Shown here: positions 9,068-17,389 of the stretch, piece after piece
How positions within the stretch are numbered: position 1 is the stretch's first letter
Layout of the letters: every line of letters starts with the position of its first letter
Assembly: GCA_023383815.1 (NCBI GenBank)
Contig: JAHDYG010000001.1
Coordinates: 248,001 to 312,000 of the forward strand
DNA from: Rhodocyclaceae bacterium
GTDB taxonomy: Bacteria > Pseudomonadota > Gammaproteobacteria > Burkholderiales > Rhodocyclaceae
Length of the DNA stretch: 64,000 bases
Direction of reading: 5' to 3'
Notes under the pieces: generated by a model
Seen by the model: the letters and a program-made list of their open reading frames with translations, nothing else
What the model was told of the DNA's origin: nothing
Databases searched by the model: none
Made by a program: the position numbers and the translations under genes

Positions 9068-10522
9068 ATGCCTACGGATCCCGTTGCCACACCGCCTCCC
9101 CCGACCGATCTTCAGCAGATCCGGCAGGTGTTCGACCGCCAGCGTGAAACCGCGCTGCGCTGGCGCCAGTCCACCGCCGCCGAGCGCATCAGCCGCATCC
9201 GCAGCCTGTGCAATACGATGATGGCGCACCGCGATGCCCTGCACGAGGCCTTTGCGGCCGATCTCGGCAAGCCGCCGGCAGAGGTCGAGGCCACGGAGTT
9301 CCTGCCCGTCCTCGAAGAGGCGCGCATCGCTTCGGGCAAGCTGCGCGGCTGGATGAAGCCCCGGCGCCCGCAGCCGACCCTGACGATGCTGGGCACCTTC
9401 GCGCGGGTGCAGTACCAGCCGCGCGGAAGAACACTGATCATCGCCCCCTGGAACTACCCGCTGAGCCTGTGCTTCGGGCCGCTGGTGTCGGCACTCGCGG
9501 CCGGGAATCCGGTGATCCTCAAGCCCTCGGAATGGACGCCCGCGGTTTCCGGGCGCATGGCGCAGATCATCGACGAGGCGTTCCCCGACTCCGAGGTCGC
9601 GCTCTTCGAGGGAACAGCCGAGACGGCCATGGCCCTGCTCGACCTCCCCTTCGAGCACATCTTCTTCACCGGCTCGCCGGCGGTCGGAAGCGCCGTAATG
9701 GCATCCGCAGCGACTCATCTGGCCAGCGTCACGCTCGAACTGGGCGGCAAGTCGCCTGCCGTCGTCTGCGAGAGCGCCGACCTTCGACTCGCCGCCGAGA
9801 CCCTGATGTGGGGAAAATTCCTCAACGACGGCCAGACCTGCATCGCACCGGATCACGTCTGGGTGCACGCTTCGGTCAAGGAAGCCTTCATCGAGGAATG
9901 CCGGGTGATCCTGCTTGCCCGCTACGGCTCCGACACCCGGCGCCCGGCGCCCGACCTCGCGCGCATCGTGAACCGGCGCCACACCGAACGCATCGCGCAC
10001 CTGCTCGCCGATGCGCTCGAGCGCGGAGCGCGGCTGCGTCTGGGCGGAACGGTCGATCTCGATCGTCACTTCATCGCACCCACGCTGCTCGACCAGATCC
10101 CGCGGGACGCGGCGATCCTGAACGAGGAGATCTTCGGTCCCGTGCTGCCGATCCTGGAATACACGCAAACCGACGCCGTCATCGACGCCATCAACGCTCG
10201 CCCCAAACCCCTCGCGCTCTACGTCTGGAGCCGCGATCGGCGCGAAACCGCGGCGATCGTGGCGCGCACGAGTTCAGGCGGCGCCTGCATCAATCATTGC
10301 GTGGTGCAGTTCGCCCACAGCAACCTGCCCTTCGGGGGCGTCAACGGATCCGGTCTCGGCAGCGCCCATGGCTTCCATGGCTTCAAGACCTTCTCGCACG
10401 AACGAGCGATCCTGCGCTCTTCGCCGATCATGCTGAGTCGGATGTTCCATCCCCCCTACACGAAATCACGGCTGCGTCTGGTCCGCGCGGTCGTCGACCT
10501 GCTGCACCGGCTCGGAAGATGA
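9068..10522 (+). CDS. Aldehyde dehydrogenase, class 3 / coniferyl-aldehyde type
   Basis: NAD(P)-dependent oxidation of an aldehyde to an acid. The protein has 484 residues with catalytic Cys258 in NDGQTCIAPD, general base Glu224 in LELGGKSP, and the Rossmann sequence FFTGSPAVGSAV. The class-3 traits are the shorter N-terminus and a basic/hydrophobic C-terminal tail (SRLRLVRAVVDLLHRLGR) that may touch the membrane. Coniferyl- and fatty-aldehyde dehydrogenases are the nearest named groups. The ORF-track start at 8825 overlaps the regulator; ATG 9068 is chosen from the family N-terminus. It follows the regulator after 55 bases and is the last gene of the cluster. Confidence 0.9.
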   Translation: MPTDPVATPPPPTDLQQIRQVFDRQRETALRWRQSTAAERISRIRSLCNTMMAHRDALHEAFAADLGKPPAEVEATEFLPVLEEARIASGKLRGWMKPRRPQPTLTMLGTFARVQYQPRGRTLIIAPWNYPLSLCFGPLVSALAAGNPVILKPSEWTPAVSGRMAQIIDEAFPDSEVALFEGTAETAMALLDLPFEHIFFTGSPAVGSAVMASAATHLASVTLELGGKSPAVVCESADLRLAAETLMWGKFLNDGQTCIAPDHVWVHASVKEAFIEECRVILLARYGSDTRRPAPDLARIVNRRHTERIAHLLADALERGARLRLGGTVDLDRHFIAPTLLDQIPRDAAILNEEIFGPVLPILEYTQTDAVIDAINARPKPLALYVWSRDRRETAAIVARTSSGGACINHCVVQFAHSNLPFGGVNGSGLGSAHGFHGFKTFSHERAILRSSPIMLSRMFHPPYTKSRLRLVRAVVDLLHRLGR

Positions 10523-10540
10523 ACACGGCCCCTTTCGCAA

Positions 10541-11080
10541 TCAGGACACAGCCAGGCGCCACACTCCGGCAGGCGGGATGTTGCGCCAGACCCGCGCATG
10601 GCGGTACCACCGGAGCCCCTGCGGTGGCGCAAAGGGTTCGCGCGGCTGGTAGGTGAATTGCACCAGTTCGCGTCCGGGCGCGTGGGCCAGGAACCGGCAG
10701 ATGCTATCGATCGTCTCCGCTCTCGCGGGCGCCGGAAGGGATCGAAACGGCAGGCTGGAAACGAGCATGATCTTGCCCGGATGCGCAATCAGCGCATCGA
10801 CGACGTCCCGGGCTGGACTCGCACGGACCTCGACGTTCGGGAAGCGCGCCGCCAGATTCCTCGCAAGGGATTCCTGCAGTTCGACCGCGATCAGCGGCAC
10901 ATCCGGCAGGCTCGTCAGCAGCGCCTGCGTCACCGCTCCGGTGCCGGCCCCCAGTTCCACGACGAGATCGGCCCCCTGCGCAGCATCGGCCATGACGCTC
11001 GCGAGCGTTGGCGACGACGGAAGCAGGGTCCCGGTGGTGGCGGGGTTGCGCAGCAGCGCCAGAATCAGTTCGGCCGACAT
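10541..11080 (-). CDS. SAM-dependent methyltransferase, phospholipid N-methyltransferase-like (PmtA type)
   Basis: A compact 179-residue class I methyltransferase. SAM motif I is VVELGAGTGAVTQALL, the acidic motif II is LIAVELQESL, and the ending YRHARVWRNIPPAGVWRL is typical of the small PmtA-like group related to rRNA dimethylases. It may methylate phosphatidylethanolamine, but substrate assignment in this family is weak. The ORF track starts 91 residues upstream in non-conserved sequence; ATG 11080 gives the family start. It is convergent with the aldehyde dehydrogenase (18-bp gap) and divergent from ybbA (217-bp gap, in which no clear promoter was recognised). Confidence 0.72.
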   Translation of the reverse strand: MSAELILALLRNPATTGTLLPSSPTLASVMADAAQGADLVVELGAGTGAVTQALLTSLPDVPLIAVELQESLARNLAARFPNVEVRASPARDVVDALIAHPGKIMLVSSLPFRSLPAPARAETIDSICRFLAHAPGRELVQFTYQPREPFAPPQGLRWYRHARVWRNIPPAGVWRLAVS

Positions 11081-11297
11081 GATGGAACGGCTTGGCTCCG
11101 TTGGTTGGTGATGTGCCGCATCCTGGTATCCGGACAAGGGTAACCGGTGCACCTGCAGTCGCATGCACATCCTGCAGTTTGAACGAAAGACCTTTTGCAG
11201 GGTCGCTTGTACTACTTTCCCGGCGTGAAGGAAATAGCACCGCTGCGCGCGACTGCGCAGGCATGCGATCCGAACGTCCTGCTTCCGACTGCACCCC

Positions 11298-12026
11298 ATG
11301 TCTTCCGAGAAGAACTCCGTGCCCCCGATGATCCGACTCGACCGACTCAGCATGCACTACACCCTGGGCACTTCGCGTATAGACATCCTGCGCGATGTGG
11401 ACCTCTCCATAGCGGCCGGGGAAAGGGTGGCCATTGCCGGACCCTCGGGCACGGGGAAGACCTCGCTGCTGCTCCTGCTGGCCGGCCTGGAACGGCCAAC
11501 CGCGGGTTCCGTGGTCTTCGACGGGCGTGCACTCGAATCACTGAATCGCGACCAGCTCGCAGACCTGCGCCGCGACCACATGGGGATCGTCTTCCAGTCC
11601 TTTCACCTGGTGCCAAGCCTGAGCGCACTGGACAACGCAGCGCTGCCGCTGGAGATTGCCGGCAGACGCGACGCGCGCGAGCGCGCCCGGGCCATGCTCG
11701 ATCGCGTGGGACTGGGGGCGCGGCTGGATCACTTTCCGGGCCAGCTCTCGGGCGGCGAACAGCAGCGGGTGGCGATTGCCCGCGCGCTGGTGCATGAGCC
11801 GAAGCTGGTCCTGGCAGACGAGCCCACCGGAAATCTGGACGACCGCACGGGTTCGGCGATCGGCGAATTGCTCCTGCACCTCAACGCCCAGGCCCGTACG
11901 ACCCTGGTACTGGTCACCCACGACATGGGCTTTGCCGCGCGCTGCGACCGCGTGTTGCGCCTGTCCGGAGGGCGACTCGGCGACCCCGACACTCTGGCAA
12001 AGGCGTGCGATGGCGAGCCTGCTTAG
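11298..12026 (+). CDS. ybbA: ABC transporter ATP-binding protein YbbA (LolD-like)
   Basis: A 242-residue ATPase subunit of the MacB/LolD class: Walker A GPSGTGKT, Q-loop VFQSFHLVPSLSALDN, signature LSGGEQQR, Walker B LVLADEPTGNLDD and the H-loop in VTHDM. It pairs with the permease encoded immediately downstream, whose start overlaps this stop by 17 bases. The pair corresponds to E. coli ybbA-ybbP, an export-type system of poorly known substrate. In E. coli the divergent neighbour is the thioesterase gene tesA; here it is a methyltransferase. Confidence 0.92.
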   Translation: MSSEKNSVPPMIRLDRLSMHYTLGTSRIDILRDVDLSIAAGERVAIAGPSGTGKTSLLLLLAGLERPTAGSVVFDGRALESLNRDQLADLRRDHMGIVFQSFHLVPSLSALDNAALPLEIAGRRDARERARAMLDRVGLGARLDHFPGQLSGGEQQRVAIARALVHEPKLVLADEPTGNLDDRTGSAIGELLLHLNAQARTTLVLVTHDMGFAARCDRVLRLSGGRLGDPDTLAKACDGEPA

Positions 12027-14523
12027 ACTTGCCTGGCGCGACCTGCGCGGCAGCGGGCGCGCGCTGTGGGTGTTCTGCACCTGCCTGGCGCTGGGTGTGG
12101 CGTTGATCGCGGCCAGCGGCGGACTGTATCGGCAGATCGGCGCCGCGCTGCTCACCGACACCCGTGTGCTGTTCGGCGGCGACCTGGAGGTACGCACGCG
12201 TGCGCCACTGCCGGAAAACATGCTTGCCTGGATGCACGAGCGCGGCGCAGTGTCGCGCCTCATCGAATTTCGCACCATGCTGATGAGCGAGACCGGCGAC
12301 GCGCATCTGGTCGAACTGCAAAGCACCGACGAGGCGTATCCGCTGTACGGTGCGGTCGATCTGCTGCCCGCGCAGCCGTTGGCCGACGCGCTGGCCATGC
12401 GCGACGGTGAGCATGGTGTCGCCATCGACCGCGTGCTCGCCGAACGCCTCGCCTTGCAGCCAGGCGAACGCATCGGACTGGGCGCCGCAAGCCTGATCGT
12501 GCGCGCAGTCATCGCCCGTCAGCCCGACCGCAGCCTGCGCGCCGACTGGAGCGGCCCACCCGTACTGATCTCGGCGCAGGCGCTGGCTCAGACCGGACTG
12601 CTGCAGCCCGGCAGCCGCCCCGAATACCGCTACCGGGTACGGAGCGCACTCGCACCCGACGACTGGCGCACGGATTTCATGAGTGCCTTCCCGGACAGCG
12701 AGTCGGAAGTGCGCACCTTCCTCGAACGCACTGCCCGTCTCGGAGAAGTGCTCGGCCAGATCGGTTCCGGCGTGCTGCTGATCGGCTTCAGCGCACTGTT
12801 CATCGGCGGGCTCGGGGTATTCAACAGCGTCGAGGCCTACCTCCAGGGCAAGCTCGGCACGCTCGCGACACTGCGCGCCATAGGCCTGCGCGATGCGCGG
12901 CTGGCTGCGGTGTACTTGCTGCAGGTCCTGATCCTCGCAGGCGCATCCGCCCTGGTCGGAGTGGCGCTCGGCGGCTTGCTGGCCCTGATCGGTGGCCGCA
13001 TCATCGCCGAGCGCCTGCCCCTGGCCAGCGACTGGGCGGTACTGGCCGCACCGCTTGCGGCAGCCTGGCTCTTCGGGGTGCTGATCGCCCTGCTCTTCGC
13101 ACTTCCAGCGCTCGGCCGTGCCCTCACGGTCAACCCCGCAGCGCTGTTCCGCGGAACACCCGGGTCATCCACCCGAACACCGACCCGCACGTGGTGGCTT
13201 ACCGCCGGCTGCGCTGCGTTGGCCGCGATCCTGCTGCTTGCCGCAATGCCCGATCCGCGCTTCGGCCTTGCCTTCATCGCCGCACTGCTGCTCGTCCTCA
13301 CGCTGCTCGAAGCACTCGTGCGCCTGCTGCGCACCGGCGCCCGCCGCCTGGCCGAACACCCGCGGCTCATCGGACGCGTCGTGCTGCGGATAGCGTTGTC
13401 CGGCCTCTACCGGCCCGATTCGCCACTGCGCCCGACGCTGCTCTCGCTCGGTGCCGCCCTGACCCTGCTGGTCGCCTCCACTCAGGTGGTGCTCGCGCTG
13501 TTGTCGACGATCGAGGAGACCGTGCCTGAACGTGCGCCGGCACTGGTGTTCTACGACATCGGTGCGGCACAGAAACGCGACTTCGAGGCCTTGGTCCGTC
13601 AGGCTCCGTCGCTCAGCCAGCTCGATCTCGCCCCGCTGGTGCTCGGCCGCCTGGTTGCGGTCCGCGGCGATACGCTGCGCGACAGTGACGATCCGCAGCG
13701 ACGGCTGGAGGCGCGCGATGAGCACAAGATGAGCACATTGCAGGACAATTTCGACCAGGTAGTGGTCACCCGCGGGGCCTGGTGGCCACCGGATCACCGT
13801 GGCCCGGCACGGGTGGCGATGGAGGACCGCGAGGCCGAACAGCTCGGCCTGCAGATCGGCGACACCCTGTCATTCGAGATCCTCGGCAAGCGAATCAGCG
13901 CGGAACTGGTCGCCATCTACGCGCAGAAACGCTTCCAGTCACGCCTCTGGCTGGAAGCCATCTTTTCGGACGGAGTGCTCGACCCCTTCATCAGCCGCTA
14001 TGTCGGCCTGGCCTACATGGACGGGAGTGACGCGCTCGCCACCCAGAACCGTATCGCTGCAGCCCAGCCCAATGTGGTCACGGTACGCACCGACCAGCTG
14101 CTCGACGAGGCTCGCGCGGTTCTCATGCGCGCGGGCGCCGGACTGAGCGCCATCGCGATGGTGACCCTCGCCGCCAGCCTGCTCGTGCTGGTGAGCGTGA
14201 TCGCCGCCAGCCGCGCCCGCCAGATCTATCTCGCGACGTTGCTGCACACATTGGGTGCGCGGGTGGAAGTGATCCGCAGATCCCTGCACCTGGAATACCT
14301 GCTGCTCGCACTATTGACCACCGTCTTCGCGAGTGCGGTCGGAGGTCTGCTGGCCATGTTGCTGCTGCACGTCCGGCTGGAGCTGGATGCGCCCCTGGGC
14401 TGGTGGGCGGGCGCAACGGTGGCCGCTGCGGCAAGCATGGGACCGCTGAGCCTCGGCGCACATTACCTGGTTCGCCAGCTGCGCCTGGGGCCGGCCGTGC
14501 TGCTGCGGGATTTCGGCACCTGA
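12010..14523 (+). CDS. ybbP: ABC transporter permease YbbP (FtsX/MacB-type)
   Basis: An inner-membrane protein of 837 residues (E. coli YbbP is 804). One transmembrane helix near residue 20 is followed by a large periplasmic domain, then three helices around 255-375, further central helices, a second periplasmic domain and a C-terminal FtsX-like helix set (about 710-835). This duplicated FtsX layout is typical of YbbP. The ORF-track start at 11656 lies inside ybbA; ATG 12010 gives the conserved MASLLRLAWRDLRGSG start and a 17-base overlap with ybbA, suggesting coupled translation. Moving lipids or hydrophobic molecules out of the membrane is a family-based guess. Confidence 0.9.
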   Translation: MASLLRLAWRDLRGSGRALWVFCTCLALGVALIAASGGLYRQIGAALLTDTRVLFGGDLEVRTRAPLPENMLAWMHERGAVSRLIEFRTMLMSETGDAHLVELQSTDEAYPLYGAVDLLPAQPLADALAMRDGEHGVAIDRVLAERLALQPGERIGLGAASLIVRAVIARQPDRSLRADWSGPPVLISAQALAQTGLLQPGSRPEYRYRVRSALAPDDWRTDFMSAFPDSESEVRTFLERTARLGEVLGQIGSGVLLIGFSALFIGGLGVFNSVEAYLQGKLGTLATLRAIGLRDARLAAVYLLQVLILAGASALVGVALGGLLALIGGRIIAERLPLASDWAVLAAPLAAAWLFGVLIALLFALPALGRALTVNPAALFRGTPGSSTRTPTRTWWLTAGCAALAAILLLAAMPDPRFGLAFIAALLLVLTLLEALVRLLRTGARRLAEHPRLIGRVVLRIALSGLYRPDSPLRPTLLSLGAALTLLVASTQVVLALLSTIEETVPERAPALVFYDIGAAQKRDFEALVRQAPSLSQLDLAPLVLGRLVAVRGDTLRDSDDPQRRLEARDEHKMSTLQDNFDQVVVTRGAWWPPDHRGPARVAMEDREAEQLGLQIGDTLSFEILGKRISAELVAIYAQKRFQSRLWLEAIFSDGVLDPFISRYVGLAYMDGSDALATQNRIAAAQPNVVTVRTDQLLDEARAVLMRAGAGLSAIAMVTLAASLLVLVSVIAASRARQIYLATLLHTLGARVEVIRRSLHLEYLLLALLTTVFASAVGGLLAMLLLHVRLELDAPLGWWAGATVAAAASMGPLSLGAHYLVRQLRLGPAVLLRDFGT

Positions 14524-14567
14524 ACGCCCGAGTGAACCACCGGGGTCGGACGCGCCCGTGAACGCGT

Positions 14568-15158
14568 TCAGCCTGCGGCCGGCCTTTGCGCGCTCCTGGG
14601 CCGGAACGCCTGGATCACACTCGAATCGGTTTCGATGTACGGCCCGCCGATCAGATCGATGCAGTAGGGAACGGCGGCGAAGATACCCACATGGACGACA
14701 TGCCCGTCCGGATCGCGCACGCCTTCGAGCGTCTCACGGATCGACTTGGGCTGACCCGGGAGGTTGACGATGAGGCTGCGGCCGCGCACCACTGCAACCT
14801 GCCGCGACAGGATCGCGGTCGGGACGAAGTTGAGCGAGATCCGCCGCATCTCCTCGCCGAAGCCTGGCATTTCCTTGTCCCCCACCGCAAGCGTCGCCTC
14901 CGGTGTGACATCGCGCGGAGCCGGCCCGGTACCACCGGTCGTCAGGATCAGGCAGCAATCTTCTTGGTCCGCAAGTTCGACGAGCGCCTGCTCGATCCGT
15001 ACCCGCTCATCCGGGATCAGCCGCGTGCGCGCCTCCCACGGTGTCACCAGTGCGCCATCGAGCCAGCCCTTCAGTGCCGGGATCCCCTGATCCTCGTAAC
15101 GCCCGTCCGAAGCGCGGTCACTGATCGAAACGAGTCCGATCCGAACTTCGTGGTTCAT
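14568..15158 (-). CDS. mog: Molybdopterin adenylyltransferase
   Basis: Adenylates molybdopterin before molybdenum insertion. The 196-residue length matches E. coli Mog (195). Motifs are GLVSISDRAS at the start, LTTGGTGPAPRDVTPEAT with the catalytic acidic residue, and NLPGQPKSIRETLEG. It overlaps the upstream darP gene by 4 bases, so the two are probably co-transcribed. It is convergent with ybbP. Another molybdopterin-fold gene lies at 39 kb, but that one is CinA-like. Confidence 0.93.
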   Translation of the reverse strand: MNHEVRIGLVSISDRASDGRYEDQGIPALKGWLDGALVTPWEARTRLIPDERVRIEQALVELADQEDCCLILTTGGTGPAPRDVTPEATLAVGDKEMPGFGEEMRRISLNFVPTAILSRQVAVVRGRSLIVNLPGQPKSIRETLEGVRDPDGHVVHVGIFAAVPYCIDLIGGPYIETDSSVIQAFRPRSAQRPAAG

Positions 15159-15748
15159 GTGCGATCCTCGTCTTCATCGATGTCGATGTCGGTTTCGTCG
15201 CGAGCGGATCCGTCTGCACCGCCTTCCTGCAATGCCCGCAGCACGCGAAACAGCTCGCGATAAGCGCGCGGAGGTTTGCTCAAGGACCGCTCGCGCAGCG
15301 CATTGCGCCGCAACACGCGCAACTGCTGCAGGTCTGCATCCGGCCAGATTTCGTGGATCGCGCCGATCGTCTTCTCGTCGTCGAGAAACTCGTCACGCAG
15401 CCGTTCGAGCTGGTGCTGACGCGCCACTTCCGCCCTGGAAACCCCGTTGAAGGCATCGAGGCGCGCCTGGATCGGTTCGGGATCGACGTTGCGCATCAGC
15501 TTGCCGATGTACTGCATCTGGCGACGGCGCGCCTCGTGCTTGGTGAATCGCCGGGCGTCGAGCACGGCCTGCCGCAGCGCATCTGGCAGCGGAACCTTGC
15601 CCAGCCGCTCGGCCGACAAGGCTACGAGCTGCTCGCCCAGGGCCTGCAGGGCATGCATCTCCCGTTTGCGACTGCTCTTGCTGGGAGGTTCAGGCGCGTC
15701 GGTCTGGTCCGGACCTCGTGCGTCGCTCGGATTTTCGATCATGTTCAC
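15155..15748 (-). CDS. darP: DarP/YjgA, ribosome-associated 50S maturation factor (DUF615)
   Basis: A 197-residue, highly charged helical protein of the YjgA family. Conserved stretches include KSSRKREMHALQALGEQLV and RRRQMQYIGKLMRN; the C-terminus is acidic (DIDIDEDED). In E. coli it binds late 50S intermediates and promotes peptidyl-transferase centre maturation. It is divergent from pmbA, the same arrangement as E. coli yjgA-pmbA, which supports both calls. The stop overlaps the start of mog. Confidence 0.9.
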   Translation of the reverse strand: MNMIENPSDARGPDQTDAPEPPSKSSRKREMHALQALGEQLVALSAERLGKVPLPDALRQAVLDARRFTKHEARRRQMQYIGKLMRNVDPEPIQARLDAFNGVSRAEVARQHQLERLRDEFLDDEKTIGAIHEIWPDADLQQLRVLRRNALRERSLSKPPRAYRELFRVLRALQEGGADGSARDETDIDIDEDEDRT

Positions 15749-15912
15749 AGTTCGCGTGGATCATCGGGGCAGAAATCCGGTCGGCTTCGGCCAGGCACAC
15801 CGTCCTGCTGCCCATGCCCGATCTCGTGACCGAAGCACCGGATGTGCCGGTCAAGCCAACCACTGGGGCGCCTTACGGGCTAAGATTATACCCTCTGTCC
15901 GGAACCCCCCTC

Positions 15913-17253
15913 ATGTCAGATCCAGGCTTTTCCTTTTCGCAAGACCGTCTCCGCGACATCGCGACCGAGGTACTCGATCACGCCCGCCTTCACGGCGCCA
16001 GTGCATGCGAAACCGACGTTTCGGAAGGGTTCGGCCAGACGGCCACCGTGCGCAAGGGCGAAGTCGACACCATCGAGTACCACCGCGACAAGGGGGTCGG
16101 TGTCACGGTCTATCTGGGACAGCGGCGCGGCCACGCCAGCACCTCGGATTTCTCCTCACAGGCATTGCGGGCGACCGTCGACGCGGCCCTGTCGATCGCG
16201 CGCTTCACCGCACCCGATCCCTGTGCGGGGCTCGCGGAGGCCGATCGGTTCGCCCGCGAAATTCCCGACCTCGATCTTCACCACCCCTGGGCGCTGTCCG
16301 TCGACGAAGCGATCGGCCTCGCCCGCGAGTGCGAGGAGGCCGCGTTCGCCGCCAGCCCGGAAATCACGAACTCCGAAGGGGCCAGCGTATCAAGCCATGA
16401 GTCGCACTTCGTCTCGGCCAACAGCGCCGGTTTTCTCGGCGGCTATGCGAGCTCGCGCCACGGGATCTCGTGTTCGGTCATTGCCGGGACGGCAGACACG
16501 ATGCAACGGGAGTACTGGTACGACTCCCGCCGCAAGGCATCCGACCTTCTCGCGGCGGACGCGATCGGCGCGATCGCCGGCCGGCGCGCAGCGGCGCGTC
16601 TGGGCGCCCGCAAAGTCGGCACCTGTGAGGTGCCCGTGCTGTTCGAGGCTCCGGTGGCGTTGTCGCTGCTCGGCAACTTCGTCCACGCCGTGAGCGGTGG
16701 CAGCCTGTATCGCAGATCGTCGTTCCTGCTCGACAGCCTCGGTCAGCAGGTGTTCTCCCCGTTCATCAACATCCTCGAACGGCCGCATGTTCCCAATACA
16801 TTCGGCGCCAGTCCGTTCGACGGTGACGGCGTTGCAACGCACGACCGGGACATCGTCACGAACGGCATCCTGCAAGGCTATTTCCTGTCCACATACTCCG
16901 CACGCAAGCTCGGGATGTCCACCACCGGCAATGCCGGCGGTGCGCACCGACTGATCGTCCAGTCAGGCGAGCACGATCTCGCCGGCCTCGTGCGCAGCAT
17001 GCGGCGCGGACTGCTCGTGACCGAACTGCTCGGCCAGGGTGTCAACTACGTGACCGGCGATTATTCGCGCGGTGCGGCGGGCTTCTGGGTCGAGAACGGA
17101 GAGATCCAGCATCCGGTCGAGGAGGTCACGATCGCCGGCAATCTGCGCGACATGTTCCGCGGCATCGAGGCGGTCGGGACCGACGCACTGCCGCGAAGCG
17201 CAAAGCAATGCGGGTCGATCCTGATCGGCCGCATGACGGTCGCCGGCAACTGA
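15913..17253 (+). CDS. pmbA: Metalloprotease-related protein PmbA/TldE
   Basis: A 446-residue member of the TldD/PmbA (U62) family; E. coli PmbA is 450. Recognisable stretches are EVDTIEYHRDKGVGVTVY, RHGISCSVIAG and GNAGGAHRLIVQSGE. PmbA is the subunit of the TldD-TldE heterodimer without the zinc site; it matures peptides such as microcin B17 and degrades CcdA. The partner tldD is not in the window. The ORF track adds 65 residues antisense to darP; ATG 15913 matches the family start. Confidence 0.93.
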   Translation: MSDPGFSFSQDRLRDIATEVLDHARLHGASACETDVSEGFGQTATVRKGEVDTIEYHRDKGVGVTVYLGQRRGHASTSDFSSQALRATVDAALSIARFTAPDPCAGLAEADRFAREIPDLDLHHPWALSVDEAIGLARECEEAAFAASPEITNSEGASVSSHESHFVSANSAGFLGGYASSRHGISCSVIAGTADTMQREYWYDSRRKASDLLAADAIGAIAGRRAAARLGARKVGTCEVPVLFEAPVALSLLGNFVHAVSGGSLYRRSSFLLDSLGQQVFSPFINILERPHVPNTFGASPFDGDGVATHDRDIVTNGILQGYFLSTYSARKLGMSTTGNAGGAHRLIVQSGEHDLAGLVRSMRRGLLVTELLGQGVNYVTGDYSRGAAGFWVENGEIQHPVEEVTIAGNLRDMFRGIEAVGTDALPRSAKQCGSILIGRMTVAGN

Positions 17254-17321
17254 CCGGAAACACGGCTTTTCCGAACCTGAGCACGCCCTTGCGTAGAACT
17301 ACGCGTTAGGGTTTTCCGCGG

Positions 17322-17349
17322 TTTTCAGCGGTGACGCAAAGCCTATAAT
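17322..17349 (+). promoter_or_regulatory. Predicted promoter of the TRAP transporter operon
   Basis: A perfect -10 TATAAT (17344-17349) follows a weak -35 TTTTCA (17322-17327) with a 16-bp spacer. The start would be near 17356, about 34 bases before the dctP start codon. An inverted repeat CCGC/GCGG (17317-17332) overlaps the -35 region and might be an operator. Confidence 0.5.
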
Positions 17350-17389
17350 CGGCGGCGCATCACGTCACCCATTACCAAAGGAGAGAGTC

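Noticed and set aside
17254-17275. Possible terminator after pmbA (CGGAAA...TTTCCG)
   Set aside because: Short AT-containing stem without a T-run; weaker than expected by chance in this composition.
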